A stretch of 64,000 bases of DNA from assembly GCA_022711465.1 (NCBI GenBank), contig JAKLEZ010000016.1, positions 62,001 to 126,000 on the forward strand, given 5' to 3'. The notes under the pieces are model-generated. The model was not told the origin of the DNA. It did not search any database and saw nothing but the letters and a program-made list of their open reading frames with translations. Origin of the DNA: Planctomycetota bacterium. Lineage in GTDB: Bacteria; Planctomycetota; Phycisphaerae; UBA1845; PWPN01. Position numbers and translations under genes: made by a program. This document shows positions 53,505 through 63,197 of the stretch, piece by piece (within the stretch, counting starts at the first letter, position 1; each line of letters starts with the position of its first letter).

Positions 53505-54287
53505 GTCAACGTAGCTCGTGCGGTGATGGACCGGTCGCAGCCGTGCGGTTCACTCTCCTATAGAGCGAGGTCCGGTTCTCGGGATCGAGCGAATCCGTCG
53601 TTCATCTCGCGGCGCGGGCTCGGCTCCGCTGGGCAGATGACCATGCGTATCCCGGCGGCAAACCGTACGCCGGCTACACCGGTGCGGCGGCTCGTCGGCG
53701 GTGGTCTACGGCGAAGGGTGGGCATCTCTCTCGGAGACGTGAGGCCATCTCCGAAAGCAGTTGATGGGAGGTTGCAGGATGCCCGAGCCTCGCGCCGACC
53801 GCGACGTCAAGGACGGTTCGTGAGGCTCGCGGCGGGCCCCGGCCAGGACACGTGTCTCCAAGGCCGGCCTGGTCGGCGGACCACGACCGGCGGCCCCCTC
53901 CACCCAAGGGCATCGGCCGGTCGACGGAAATCCGTCTATGGCGCCCTGGTGAGAGCCCGCTGGAATGAGCTACTTTCTGCGGTGGTCTAGTCCGGCCAGC
54001 AGAGGGGCTGCTGGGGATGAGCGCCATGTCCTCGTCATCTGGTTGGCCGAGACGCAGCAGGGCGGGGGAAATGCGGGACATCGGTCGGCGGATGGTTCCC
54101 GGCAAGGTGCAGAGGACCTGGAGCTCTCGGCATGGGCGTACGTCCTCGCTATGTGTTACAAGCCTTGTTGAAACCGTCAATTATGCGCCGCCGCTACTCA
54201 AGAAGGACCTCCTTTCCGGCCGATGCATCCCCTACGGTTGACACCCGCCGCTGAGCGTGTCTAATGAACGCCGGAGCAGTGAACGTC
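53505..54287. other. long intergenic region with no supported gene
   Basis: 783 bases. Frames open on both strands but none has a plausible start, protein-like composition or recognisable domain (for example the minus frame at 53674-54180 is Arg/Pro/Ser-rich throughout). I see no terminator or direct repeat. It may be decayed sequence or carry an RNA that I cannot identify. Confidence 0.45.
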
Positions 54288-54905
54288 ATGAAATACAAGA
54301 CCGCCTCGGGCATCGTATCGGGCCGGAGCTGGCTGCTGGGGTCCTGCGTCACGGCCATGCTGGGCTGTATCCCGTACGGCTACACTCCGACCAACGTGTG
54401 GCTGAACAACGTGGCCTCGCTGGGCGGTTTCTCGCCGGGGGCCCGGGGCACGGTGAATGTCGGATTCATCAATAACACGCCGTTCTTCGCGGTCTTTACC
54501 TACGGCATCTACGATCCACTGAACCACGCCCGCACGCCGGAATACGATCAGTACTTTGCGGACGCCGACCACACGACGCAACGGCTGGAGCGCAACAGCA
54601 CCAGCACGCTGGTGACCTTCGAGACCGCCCGTGTGCTCAGTCTCGGCGGCTACGACATGCTGAACAGGCTCAGTGAACTCGGGGCGAGCCCGGATGAGGA
54701 TCTGGGGACCGGGATCACTTTCACCGACAAGCTCACCACGGACTCGACCGCCCAGAAGGTGGTCCTCAACAACTTCGGTAACCAGACACTGGAGCTGGGT
54801 ACGCACTTCACCAGTGGCTCGACCGTGGTTTACACCTTCGAGGTGGACAACACGGTTACCGGTGGAATCCGGGTCGATTATCAAGTCATCTTGCCGGCCG
54901 ATTGA
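54288..54905 (+). CDS. predicted lipoprotein of unknown function
   Basis: 205 residues from ATG 54288; an ATG at 54264 is possible but has no ribosome site. The N-terminus (SWLLGSCVTAMLGCIPYG) contains a lipobox, so it is probably acylated and exported. The rest is beta-rich (NVGFINNTPFFAVFTYGIYDP, VVYTFEVDNTVTGGIRVDYQVI) with several Asn/Thr-rich strands. No family recognised. Confidence 0.65.
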   Translation: MKYKTASGIVSGRSWLLGSCVTAMLGCIPYGYTPTNVWLNNVASLGGFSPGARGTVNVGFINNTPFFAVFTYGIYDPLNHARTPEYDQYFADADHTTQRLERNSTSTLVTFETARVLSLGGYDMLNRLSELGASPDEDLGTGITFTDKLTTDSTAQKVVLNNFGNQTLELGTHFTSGSTVVYTFEVDNTVTGGIRVDYQVILPAD

Positions 54906-55022
54906 TGCCGCGGTAAACCGATCCGCGTCCCTGAGTTGGAGAGGTGTACGGCCCTGCGCATGGCGAGGTTGCGGGGAAGACCTCGGTGAGGTCATCCCAC
55001 AGTGGCTGGAAGGAGGCCTGTC

Positions 55023-55991
55023 GTGTCATCATTCGAGGTTGTGAATCGGCGTACGGTTCTGAAACAGATGGCCCGCGCCGCCGCCGCCGGGACTCTCGTG
55101 TCCGGCTCGGTCCATGCGGCTGAGCCGACGGCCGCGCCCGCGCGTCCAGCACAGCAGGAGTTGGGCTCCTATCTCTATGCCCGAAAGATCTGGGTCCGCT
55201 TGGGCGATCGGGTCTTCACCTGCTATCGGGCGGACACCGCCCAGAAGTACCCCTATTTCTATCCCGTGATCGGCCCCGCTTCCGGGCTGCCGCTGACCGA
55301 TGAGACGTGCGAGCCGTGGCCGCACCATCGTTCGCTCTACCTGGGTTGCGACCGGGTCAATGGCGGCAACTACTGGCAAGATGGGCTTGAGCGGGGCCAG
55401 ATTATCTCGCGCGGACCGAAGCTCGAGCAGACCAAGGGCGCGCGGATCGTGATTGTCGACTTTTGCGACTGGCGGCAGCCGGACAAGGATCCGATCCTGG
55501 ACGACGCCCGCAGGTTCACTGTTGTGGCGCCCGGCCCGGACGTCCGTCTGATCGACGCGGACGTCACGCTCACCGCTCGGACCGAGGTGCGCATCGCCAA
55601 CACGAACCACTCTTTCTTCTCGGTTCGGGCCGCCCGTGACATGGCTCCGATCGGCGGCGGCAAGCTGATCGACGCTCATGGCCGGGTGGGGGAGAAGGCC
55701 ACCTTCGGTCAAGCCGCCCCGTGGTGCGGATTCGAGGCCACGCGTCTGGGCGTGCCGGAGTCCATCGTGCTCATGCATCATCCGGACAATCCCTTGCCGG
55801 ACGCCAGGTGGTTCACCCGCGACTATGGCTTCATGTCCCCGACACCGTTTCAGTGGGTGGGCGAGAAGGGCTGGACGCTTCCGGCGGGCAAGGCGATCCG
55901 GATCCGCTACCGGGTGGCGGTCCTGAAGGGGCTCATCGACCGCTCGCGGGTGAATCAGATCTATCAGGAGTTTGCGGCGGCAGCAGGCTAG
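55023..55991 (+). CDS. DUF6807 (PmoA-named) family secreted protein with Tat signal
   Basis: 322 residues from GTG 55023, with GGAAGGAGG upstream. The signal NRRTVLKQMARAAAAGTLVSG is Tat-like. The body has the DUF6807 pattern: YPYFYPVIGPASGLPLTDETCEPWPHHRSLYLGCDRVNGGNYWQ, FFSVRAARDMAPIGGGKL, and TRDYGFMSPTPF. The Pfam name PmoA (methane oxygenase) is historical and does not imply methane oxidation. Relatives in planctomycetes sit near sugar-processing genes. Function unknown. Confidence 0.82.
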   Translation: MSSFEVVNRRTVLKQMARAAAAGTLVSGSVHAAEPTAAPARPAQQELGSYLYARKIWVRLGDRVFTCYRADTAQKYPYFYPVIGPASGLPLTDETCEPWPHHRSLYLGCDRVNGGNYWQDGLERGQIISRGPKLEQTKGARIVIVDFCDWRQPDKDPILDDARRFTVVAPGPDVRLIDADVTLTARTEVRIANTNHSFFSVRAARDMAPIGGGKLIDAHGRVGEKATFGQAAPWCGFEATRLGVPESIVLMHHPDNPLPDARWFTRDYGFMSPTPFQWVGEKGWTLPAGKAIRIRYRVAVLKGLIDRSRVNQIYQEFAAAAG

Positions 55992-56021
55992 GGCGGCTTG
56001 GCGGACCGGGTGGCTTCGGCC

Positions 56022-56474
56022 TCAACTCTGTTGTTCAGGCGAATGCCCGCCGGGTGACATCGATGGCGGCAGGCCAATCACGTAGAGCCGACGTTCCATC
56101 AGCAGTTCGTCGTTACCCAGGATTTGCAGGCGGTACTCGCCCGGCGTGGGGAAGGTGATATTGACCAGGGCGAAGTTGATTTCGGCGACCATGCGGGGAT
56201 CGGAGAACTCGATCACGCCTTCCCGGGAGAAGAGTGGCGGCTGACTCTCGTCCGGTCCGACCAGGGTGAGGCGAATGCGGGTCTTGCCGTGCCCGTTGCT
56301 CATCGCGATGTGTACGGCCAGTTGACGGTGGATAGCCGGGAACTGCCGGGCGTTGATGGTCGAGAAGGTTCCCAGGATAGTGCTCTTCTTGGTGGCAGGG
56401 TCCTGGTGGATCGCGTCGCAGATGATCATCGCCAGCACCATGGGGGCCGGCGTTCCGTATTTCTCGGTGGACAT
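56022..56474 (-). CDS. small beta-sandwich protein, DUF6941-like
   Basis: 150 residues from ATG 56474 with AAGGAG upstream; the longer frame is not protein-like. The sequence reads PMVLAMIICDAIHQDPATKKSTILGTFSTINARQFP, then HIAMSNGHGKTRIRLTLV and a final EYRLQILGNDELLMERRLYV. This fits the small DUF6941 family of unknown function, but I recall the name without a search. Nothing suggests export. It lies 59 bases after the TPR-YggX gene in the same direction. Confidence 0.7.
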   Translation of the reverse strand: MSTEKYGTPAPMVLAMIICDAIHQDPATKKSTILGTFSTINARQFPAIHRQLAVHIAMSNGHGKTRIRLTLVGPDESQPPLFSREGVIEFSDPRMVAEINFALVNITFPTPGEYRLQILGNDELLMERRLYVIGLPPSMSPGGHSPEQQS

Positions 56475-56533
56475 CACAGACTCCTTCCTGAGCCTGCCAT
56501 GGTAGCGGGTGCGGCCCTCCCTGTCATCCCGGC

Positions 56534-57139
56534 TCAATCGAGGCGGAGGAACTCGCGCAGGTGCTGATCGTAGACTCTGCCGTGCTGGGGATTGGCGAAA
56601 TCCAGCCGAAGTTCGTTGATGACCTTGGTGCCCATGAAGAGCCACTCCCGCCAGCAGTCGGGGCAGATCGAAGCCAGGACTCTCTCGCCCAACTCGCCCT
56701 TGAACGGCCGCTCGGCCATCGGGGCCTTGGCGGCGCCGCAACGCCGGCAGGTGATCTGGCCCTCGCCGGTCTTGATGGCCGGTCCGGGCTTGGCTCTCAC
56801 GGGATCATCCACCTCGGGAGGCTCCTCGCCGAACATGCGCATCAGGGCGGCAAGCCCGTCGCGCGGCCGGATGTCGCCCCGACTGTGGGCGATATCGAAC
56901 CCGAGCCGGGCGGTACCCAGGGCCTTGCTCCGCTCGCCGGCCGCGTTCTGGGCCAGGGCCAGTAAGTGATAGGCCTTCGAGTTCTGGTCGTTCAGCTCGA
57001 TGACTCGCTCGAAGCAGGTGGCCGCCTCCTTGTACTGCTTGGCTTCCAGAAGGGCCTGCCCCAGGCTGAAATGCCCCAACTCGTTGGCCGGGTCGGCCTC
57101 GGTCATCTTGCGGAACTGGGCAATGCGTGCATCGTCCAT
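56534..57139 (-). CDS. TPR protein fused to a YggX-like iron-trafficking domain
   Basis: 201 residues from ATG 57139 (AAGGAG upstream). Residues 1-85 are two TPR units (GHFSLGQALLEAKQYKEAATCFERVIELN). Residues 129-201 match YggX: FKGELGERVLASICPDCWREW, TKVINELRLDFANPQHGRVY and DQHLREFL. Normal YggX is a ~90-residue protein protecting iron-sulfur proteins from oxidation. Here it carries two Cys pairs, C131/C134 (CRRC) and C159/C162 (CPDC), which could bind a metal. Fusion and Cys pairs are directly visible; function is inference. Confidence 0.75.
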   Translation of the reverse strand: MDDARIAQFRKMTEADPANELGHFSLGQALLEAKQYKEAATCFERVIELNDQNSKAYHLLALAQNAAGERSKALGTARLGFDIAHSRGDIRPRDGLAALMRMFGEEPPEVDDPVRAKPGPAIKTGEGQITCRRCGAAKAPMAERPFKGELGERVLASICPDCWREWLFMGTKVINELRLDFANPQHGRVYDQHLREFLRLD

Positions 57140-57264
57140 GAGGTCTCCTTTCTCGTTGCCGATTGGGGTCTGCCCGCGCGATCCATCAGCGGGCGATCGA
57201 CCCTGTCCGTGACTCGTCCGTGCCGCTCGGGCGGCGGATCGAGGGCCCGCTCGTCCGAGCGGAT

Positions 57265-58626
57265 TCAGAGCGTCCAGCCTTCGCGGTACTTGGGCGTCAG
57301 CAGCCTCGTGGCTTCGTCGTTGTTGGTGAAGTGCATGGCGGGGCCATCCCATTTGAGTTCCTGGCCTGGGAAATGCAGCCCGATCACGCCCAGCAAGCCG
57401 AGCTCGGTGAGCGGCCCCCCGTAAGACCAGTCGGAGCCGGCTCGGATACCTTTGCGAATCGCATCCAGCCAGTCCCGGTGGTGGCCCTTGACGCGTGGCA
57501 GTTTCTGCGATGGCTGCTTGTAGGCTTTCATCTTCTCCTGCGGGTAGATCTGCAGGCCGCCGGCGCCGTGCGAGCCGTAGGTGATTCCGCCCTTGTCACC
57601 CAAGACTACCGCGCCGGTGCCTGGGGGGTTGGCGCCCTTGTCCATGCCTTCGGGACGGGGGATGCGCTCCGAACCGCCGTGCCAGTAGAGCGTGATCGGA
57701 CCGTGTTTGTCGCTGGCCGCGAAGTCATAGCGGACCACGATTCCCTTGGGGAAGGTCAGGGCGTGCTTTTCCACATCGTAGTCCACCGCCTTCTCGACTT
57801 TGATGGTGCGGGGCCCCCCCAGGCCCAGGGCCCAGAACACCGGATCGAGGACGTGGCAGACCCAATCGCCCAGCACGCCGGTGCCGAAGGGCGACCAGCC
57901 CCGCCACTCGAAAGGCAGATAGGCGGGGTGGTAGGGCCGTTCGGCGGCCGGACCCAGCCACAGATCCCAGTCCAGCTCGGCCGGGATTTCGTGTTTTTTC
58001 TTGAGGCTGTCGAGCTGGCCGATCTTGGAGTAGGCCGCCGGGAACGCGTCGCATGCGGCGTGGATGGTGTGTACCTTGCCGATGGCACCATCCCAGATCC
58101 ACTCGCAGAACTGACGGATGGTATCGAACGAGTGGCCCTGGTTGCCGAGCTGCGTGACGACCTTGTGCTCCTGGGCGGCTTTCATGAGCTGGCGGACTTC
58201 CCATACCGAGTGGGCCAGGGGCTTCTCGCAGTACACGTGCTTGCCGCGCTTCACCGCGGCCATGGCGGCCACCGCGTGGGTATGATCGGGAGTGGCGACC
58301 AGGACTGCGTCGATTTCCTTGTCCAGCTCGGCGAGCATTTTGCGGAAATCGCGATACTGCTTGGCCTTGGGGTACTTCTTGAACGTGTCCTTGCAGGTCC
58401 GCAGGTCGGCGTCGCAGAGGGCGACGATGTTCTCGCCGGACAGGTTGTCGAGGTCCCACACGGCCTGTCCGCCCGCTCCGATGGCGGCGATGTTCAGCTT
58501 CTCGCTGGGTGCCGTCTGATCGCTGCCCGCGAGCACATGGCGGGGAACGATGCTGATCCCCGCCAGAGCCGCCGCTGTGCCGCCCACCAATTCGCGCCGT
58601 GTGAGGCCGGTTCTTCTGTTTCGCAT
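57265..58626 (-). CDS. Tat-exported Gfo/Idh/MocA-family oxidoreductase
   Basis: 453 residues from ATG 58626, chosen over 58650 because a GGAG site is closer and the Tat motif LTRRELVGG follows at once. The Rossmann domain (LNIAAIGAGGQAVWDL, ENIVALCDADLRTC, AVLVATPDHTHAVAAMAAVKRGKHVYCEKPLAHSVWE) is complete, including the catalytic EKP. The C-terminal domain has GDWVCHVLDPVFWALGLGGP, typical of the planctomycete exported subgroup. Unlike the paralogue at 32329-33522 this one retains the EKP lysine. Confidence 0.92.
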   Translation of the reverse strand: MRNRRTGLTRRELVGGTAAALAGISIVPRHVLAGSDQTAPSEKLNIAAIGAGGQAVWDLDNLSGENIVALCDADLRTCKDTFKKYPKAKQYRDFRKMLAELDKEIDAVLVATPDHTHAVAAMAAVKRGKHVYCEKPLAHSVWEVRQLMKAAQEHKVVTQLGNQGHSFDTIRQFCEWIWDGAIGKVHTIHAACDAFPAAYSKIGQLDSLKKKHEIPAELDWDLWLGPAAERPYHPAYLPFEWRGWSPFGTGVLGDWVCHVLDPVFWALGLGGPRTIKVEKAVDYDVEKHALTFPKGIVVRYDFAASDKHGPITLYWHGGSERIPRPEGMDKGANPPGTGAVVLGDKGGITYGSHGAGGLQIYPQEKMKAYKQPSQKLPRVKGHHRDWLDAIRKGIRAGSDWSYGGPLTELGLLGVIGLHFPGQELKWDGPAMHFTNNDEATRLLTPKYREGWTL

Positions 58627-58903
58627 GCTCCGGGTCTCCAGGTTTGTCAATCACTCCACTCGTCAGGGCCGCCTTCTCGGGTTGGGGCCTGACACGAACC
58701 CACGAAGGAAGAGCAAGTCAGTATCATCGACGTCACGGTCGAAATCCAGCCCGGCCGCTGTTGCTGCCCGCACGGCCGGGCTGCGGACGGCCCCAGCCCG
58801 CCGTGGCCTCCCCCGCCACACGACAACGTGCACAACGTCACCCGCTCGTGTTGTTCATCTCCCTTGATCGAAACCTCTACAAACCAGTATAAAGGCAGAT
58901 GTC

Positions 58904-59470
58904 TCACTTGGGGAAGGTGATCGGCAGGGTGGGCAGGTCGTGAGCCCGGCAGTGCTTGGCCAGCAGGGCGATGTAGCTGGACGGGATGTGAGTCCGCTGG
59001 GCGAGGCCGAGGTCGGCCTGAACGCGGCGGATGGCCGGCTCGCCGGGCCCTTCGATCTCGACGTAGCAGCCCAGGTAAGGGACTTCGTCGAGCTCGATGT
59101 GACAGTCGCCGAGGTGCCAGCTTTCGCGGCGCTTCTCGAAGCGGACGACCTCGACGAAGCCCAGGGCGGTCAGAATGGCCGCCGTTGCCTGGGGATCCTC
59201 CAGCTTGGTCTCGATCTCCTCGCGGCTCTTGAGGTCGCTCGGCCGCAACGGACCCTTGTAGGTCAGGGTGCCCAGCGTTCGCCCGTCGGCGGTTACGCTG
59301 CTTCGCACTCGCAGCCCGCGCCCGCCGGCCAGGAGCGTGCGGTCGGGGCTGTCAAAGATCCGATTGGTCTCGGTGACCTGACCTTGGCACAAGGCTCCAA
59401 GGGCCCGCAGCCGCTCGCGCACCGCGGCGTGGTCATCGACCTTCAGCTTGGCTTCGACTTCGAGGGGCAT
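58904..59470 (-). CDS. CYTH-domain protein, class IV adenylate cyclase-like
   Basis: 188 residues from ATG 59470; the frame upstream is not protein-like. The CYTH signature is EVEAKLKV at the N-terminus (ExExK), followed by RTLLAGGRGLRVRS, LTYKGPLR, EEIETKLED and CHIELDEVPYLGCYVEIEG. These residues line the triphosphate tunnel. CYTH enzymes include class IV adenylate cyclases and inorganic triphosphatases; the two cannot be told apart here. It follows leuS by 150 bases in the same direction. Confidence 0.85.
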   Translation of the reverse strand: MPLEVEAKLKVDDHAAVRERLRALGALCQGQVTETNRIFDSPDRTLLAGGRGLRVRSSVTADGRTLGTLTYKGPLRPSDLKSREEIETKLEDPQATAAILTALGFVEVVRFEKRRESWHLGDCHIELDEVPYLGCYVEIEGPGEPAIRRVQADLGLAQRTHIPSSYIALLAKHCRAHDLPTLPITFPK

Positions 59471-59620
59471 CGGGAGTAGCAGTCTGCGATCAGCAGTCAG
59501 CTTTGGGGAGACGAACAGAAAAGCCAAGGCTGAATGCTACAGGGCTGACCTGAGGACACTCGATCGAGAGTGCCCATTCTCCATGCTCAGCTTCTCGTCG
59601 CGGCCCCGCGACGGGAGACA

Positions 59621-62503
59621 TCAGTTCGCCACAATGTTCACCAACCGGCCGGGGATACAGATCACCTTGCGGACGGTTTTGCCGGTCAGTTCGCCGGCGA
59701 TCTTGCTGTCGGCCAGGGCGGCTCGCTTCATTCGCTCCTCGTCGGCCGTCGGTGGCAGCATGATCCGCGAGCGGACCTTGCCGCAGATCTGGACGACGAT
59801 TTCGACCTCGGTATCGACGCACAAAGCCTCGTCGAACGTCGGCCACGATTCAAACCCCAGCGACCGCTGCCACTTGTCGCCCTTGAGCGTCTGCCACAGC
59901 TCCTCGCACATGTGGGGGGCGATCGGCGAGAGCAGCTTGACCAGCGGCTCGGCCGCCTCGCGCGGGAGGCGATCGCCCTTCAAGGCGTTGTTCAGCTCGA
60001 TCAACGCGGCGATCGCGGTGTTGAAACGCAGGCCTTCCAGGTCGGCGGTGACCTTCTTGATGGTCTTGTGCAGCAGGCGGCGGATGGCGTCCTCCGCCGG
60101 AGCGTCGTCGACCTTGAGCTTGCCGTCCTCGGCCACGAACCGTCGCCAGAGCGAGTGCAGGAACCGGCTCATGCCGATGATGTCCCGCGTGCTCCAGGGT
60201 TTGCTGGCCTCGAGCGGCCCCATGTACATCTCGTAGGTTCGCAAGGTGTCGGTGCCGTACTCGTGGCAGATGTCGTCGGGCGCGACCGCGTTCTTGAGGC
60301 TCTTGCCCATCTTGCCGAGATTGCGGGTAAGGGGTTCGCCCGTGGATTTGCGGATGTACTTGACCTCCTTGCCTTCGACCTTCTCTTCGGCGTCGTTGAT
60401 GTCAACGTAGATTCCCCGCTGGTCCTGGAAGGCGTGGGCCTGGATGTACCCCTGGTTGAACAGCCGGCCGAACGGTTCCGGCGAGCTGACATGGCCGAGG
60501 TCGAACAGGACCTTGTGCCAGAACCGCGAATAGAGCAAGTGGAGCACGGCGTGCTCGGCCCCGCCGACGTAGAGATCGATGCCGCCGCCGGCGGGCGCGC
60601 CCGGTCGGCTGGCCGGTGCCATCCAGTAGTTCTCCACGACCGGGTCGACCATGGCCCGGTTGTTGTGGTTGTCCTGATAACGCAGGTAGTACCAGCAGGA
60701 ACCCGCCCATTGAGGCATGGTATTGAGCTCGCGGCGGAACGTGCGTTCGACGAGGCCGGGCGGCGGTGTCTGGCCGGCTTTGAGCGTCTTGACCGCCCCT
60801 TCCGGGGTGACGTACCCACGGACGTTGACCCAGTCGACGGCCCGGCCCAGCGGCGGGACGGGCAGAGCGTCGGGATCGTCGGAAACCTGCGGGCGGTAGT
60901 CCTCGATGGCCGGCAGCTCGACCGGCAGCTCGCTCTCGTCGAGCGGGAAGACTTCGCCGGTTTTGACGTCGTGGACGATGGGGAACGGCTCGCCCCAGTA
61001 GCGCTGGCGGCTGAACAGCCAGTCGCGGAGCTTGTAGTTGACCGCGCCTTGGCCGAGCTCGTCGGCCTCCAGCCACTCGACGATTCTTTGCTTGAATTGG
61101 GGGGTGCTCAGCCCGTCGAACGGACCGGAGTTGACCGCCACGCCGTCGCCGGTGAAGCCGCGCCAGTCCTCGCCGGCCGGCGGCTGCACCACCCGGACGA
61201 TGGGCAGGTCGAACTTGGTCGCGAACTCGAAGTCGCGGGTATCGTGGGCGGGAACGGCCATGATGGCTCCGGTTCCGTAGCCCATCAGGACATAATCCGC
61301 GATCCAGATCGGGATCCTGTTGCCGTTGACCGGGTTGACCGCGTATCCGCCGGTGAAGACGCCGGTTTTCTCCTTGGTGTCCGCGGTACGGTCGAGGTCG
61401 GTCTTGTGGCGGGCTTCCTGAACGTACTGCTGGACGGCCGCCCGCTGAGCGTCGGAGGTGACCAGATTGACCAGCTCGTGTTCAGGGGCCAGAACCATGT
61501 AGGTGGCCCCGAAGAGAGTGTCCGGCCGAGTGGTGTAGACCCGAATGACCTCTTCGTGGTCGGCGATCTGGAAGTCAACCTCGGCGCCTTCGCTGCGCCC
61601 GATCCAGTTCTGCTGCATGAGCTTGATCGGCTCCGGCCAGTCGACCAGGTCAAGGTCGTTCTCCAGCCGGTCGGCGTAGGCGGTGATTCGCAGCATCCAC
61701 TGGCGCAGCGGACGGCGGAAGACCGGGTGGTTGCCGCGTTCGCTGCGTCCGTCGTTGGTCACCTCCTCGTTGGCCAGTACGGTGCCCAGTGCCGGGCACC
61801 AGTTGACCGGGACCTCGTCGAGGTAGGCCAGCCGGTACTCGTCGAGGACGGCCTGCCGCTCCTGGGGGGTCAGTTCGCCCCACGAGCGCATGCCCGGTTC
61901 GGCACCGAGGACGGATTCGGCCCCCCGTCCGCTGGGTTCGCAGACCTGGCCGTCATAGCGGACCCGCAAGAGGTCCTGCTCCAGCTTATGGATCAGCTCG
62001 GCGATCGGGCGGGCCGCGTCGACCGCCGGGTCGTACCAGCTGTTGTAGAGCTGGAGGAAGATCCATTGGGTCCACTTGTAGTAGGTCACGTCGGTAGTTG
62101 CGATTTCGCGTTCCCAGTCGTAGCCAAGCCCGAGCCGCTGCATCTGTGACCGCATGTTGGCGATGTTCCGTTCGGTGGTCTGGCGGGGCGGTACGCCGTG
62201 CTCGACGGCGTATTGCTCGGCGGGCAGGCCGAAGGCGTCGTAGCCCATGGGATGGAGCACGTTGTAGCCGCGCATCCGCAGGAACCGGGCGTAGATGTCG
62301 GTGGCGATGTAGCCCAAAGGATGCCCGACGTGCAGGCCGACGCCGCTGGGATACGGGAACATGTCCAGCACATAGAACTTGGGCTTGGCGGCGTCAAAAC
62401 CCGGATCGGTCGGGCCGACGGTCCGGAAAGTCTTGTTCTCGAGCCAATATCGCTGCCATTTGGCCTCAATAGCGGCAAAATCGTAACTGCCTGTCGCGCT
62501 CAT
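59621..62503 (-). CDS. leuS: leucyl-tRNA synthetase
   Basis: Charges tRNA-Leu. 960 residues from ATG 62503 (GAGGGG upstream). Class Ia motifs: HIGH as HVGH (58-61) in YPSGVGLHVGHPLG, and KMSKS as KMGKS (about 731). The editing domain is inserted in the Rossmann fold (VYTTRPDTLFGATYMVLAPEH, YGTGAIMAVPAHDTRDFEFA) and a C-terminal domain ends in KTVRKVICIPGRLVNIVAN. KMGKS is a known LeuRS variant. It is slightly longer than E. coli (860), with an insert around 95-125 codons near YDGQVCEPSGRGAESVLGAE. Confidence 0.97.
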   Translation of the reverse strand: MSATGSYDFAAIEAKWQRYWLENKTFRTVGPTDPGFDAAKPKFYVLDMFPYPSGVGLHVGHPLGYIATDIYARFLRMRGYNVLHPMGYDAFGLPAEQYAVEHGVPPRQTTERNIANMRSQMQRLGLGYDWEREIATTDVTYYKWTQWIFLQLYNSWYDPAVDAARPIAELIHKLEQDLLRVRYDGQVCEPSGRGAESVLGAEPGMRSWGELTPQERQAVLDEYRLAYLDEVPVNWCPALGTVLANEEVTNDGRSERGNHPVFRRPLRQWMLRITAYADRLENDLDLVDWPEPIKLMQQNWIGRSEGAEVDFQIADHEEVIRVYTTRPDTLFGATYMVLAPEHELVNLVTSDAQRAAVQQYVQEARHKTDLDRTADTKEKTGVFTGGYAVNPVNGNRIPIWIADYVLMGYGTGAIMAVPAHDTRDFEFATKFDLPIVRVVQPPAGEDWRGFTGDGVAVNSGPFDGLSTPQFKQRIVEWLEADELGQGAVNYKLRDWLFSRQRYWGEPFPIVHDVKTGEVFPLDESELPVELPAIEDYRPQVSDDPDALPVPPLGRAVDWVNVRGYVTPEGAVKTLKAGQTPPPGLVERTFRRELNTMPQWAGSCWYYLRYQDNHNNRAMVDPVVENYWMAPASRPGAPAGGGIDLYVGGAEHAVLHLLYSRFWHKVLFDLGHVSSPEPFGRLFNQGYIQAHAFQDQRGIYVDINDAEEKVEGKEVKYIRKSTGEPLTRNLGKMGKSLKNAVAPDDICHEYGTDTLRTYEMYMGPLEASKPWSTRDIIGMSRFLHSLWRRFVAEDGKLKVDDAPAEDAIRRLLHKTIKKVTADLEGLRFNTAIAALIELNNALKGDRLPREAAEPLVKLLSPIAPHMCEELWQTLKGDKWQRSLGFESWPTFDEALCVDTEVEIVVQICGKVRSRIMLPPTADEERMKRAALADSKIAGELTGKTVRKVICIPGRLVNIVAN

Positions 62504-62713
62504 CGGACCCCTCTTTCTTGAGAGTGTCGAGCCAACGGTTGAAATCGCCGGTCTATCGCCGGCCGGGTTGTGGCCCATGATAACGAGCCGCGTGAGTTGG
62601 GGCAAAAACGGACCCCGATCCAGGACCTGCGGGTCCGGTGTGCCCGCCAACGGCGGCTCGCGTGCCCCGGTGGTGCGGGTGCGGGCCACGCGATCCTGGA
62701 TACAATGGTGGTC

Positions 62714-63181
62714 ATGTCCGACACCAACGCGGTCAAGTGGCTTCGTGCCCAGGGCATCCCGTTCGAGGTGCTCGAGTACACATTCACTGAGGTGGGCGCG
62801 GATCTGGCCGCCGAGGCGGTGGGGCGGCCGCTGGAAATGGTCTGCAAGACGCTGATCGTACAGGCCGCCAACCGGCACTTCTGGGTCGCCATCGTGCCGG
62901 GCGACCAGCGGTTTGACACCCGGCTAATGGCGGCGGCCATCGGCGAGAAGGAGGCCCGGCTGGCCGATCACGACGAGGCCGAGAAGATCACCGGCTATCA
63001 GGTCGGGGGCATCTCCCCGTTCGCGATGCGCCGCAAGCTGCCGGTGGTCATTGAGGAAACCCTGCTGGCCCTGGACCGAATGATCGTCAACGGCGGGCGG
63101 CGCGGCGTGATGGTCGAAATGGCTACCGAGGATGTGGTGCGGCTTCTCGAAGCGTCACCTGCCGGGATCTGCAGCGGGTGA
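62714..63181 (+). CDS. YbaK/ProX-type aminoacyl-tRNA deacylase
   Basis: 155 residues; ATG at 62714, with ATG 62705 as an alternative. The sequence has TNAVKWLRAQGIPFEVLEYTF, VCKTLIVQAANRHFWVAIVPG and the conserved YQVGGISPFAMRRKLPVVIEETLLAL with VNGGRRGVMVEM, the YbaK/EbsC core. Members hydrolyse misacylated Cys-tRNA-Pro. It is transcribed divergently from leuS with 210 bases between. Which tRNA it edits cannot be told. Confidence 0.88.
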   Translation: MSDTNAVKWLRAQGIPFEVLEYTFTEVGADLAAEAVGRPLEMVCKTLIVQAANRHFWVAIVPGDQRFDTRLMAAAIGEKEARLADHDEAEKITGYQVGGISPFAMRRKLPVVIEETLLALDRMIVNGGRRGVMVEMATEDVVRLLEASPAGICSG

Positions 63182-63197
63182 CGGAAAGACAGGCGGC

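Noticed and set aside
53674..54180. 168-residue minus-strand frame in the empty region
   Set aside because: Arg/Pro/Ser-rich without any structured segment or ribosome site.
59570..62149. 859-residue plus-strand frame
   Set aside because: Antisense to leuS, repeated Gly/Asp/Val pattern from complementary codons.
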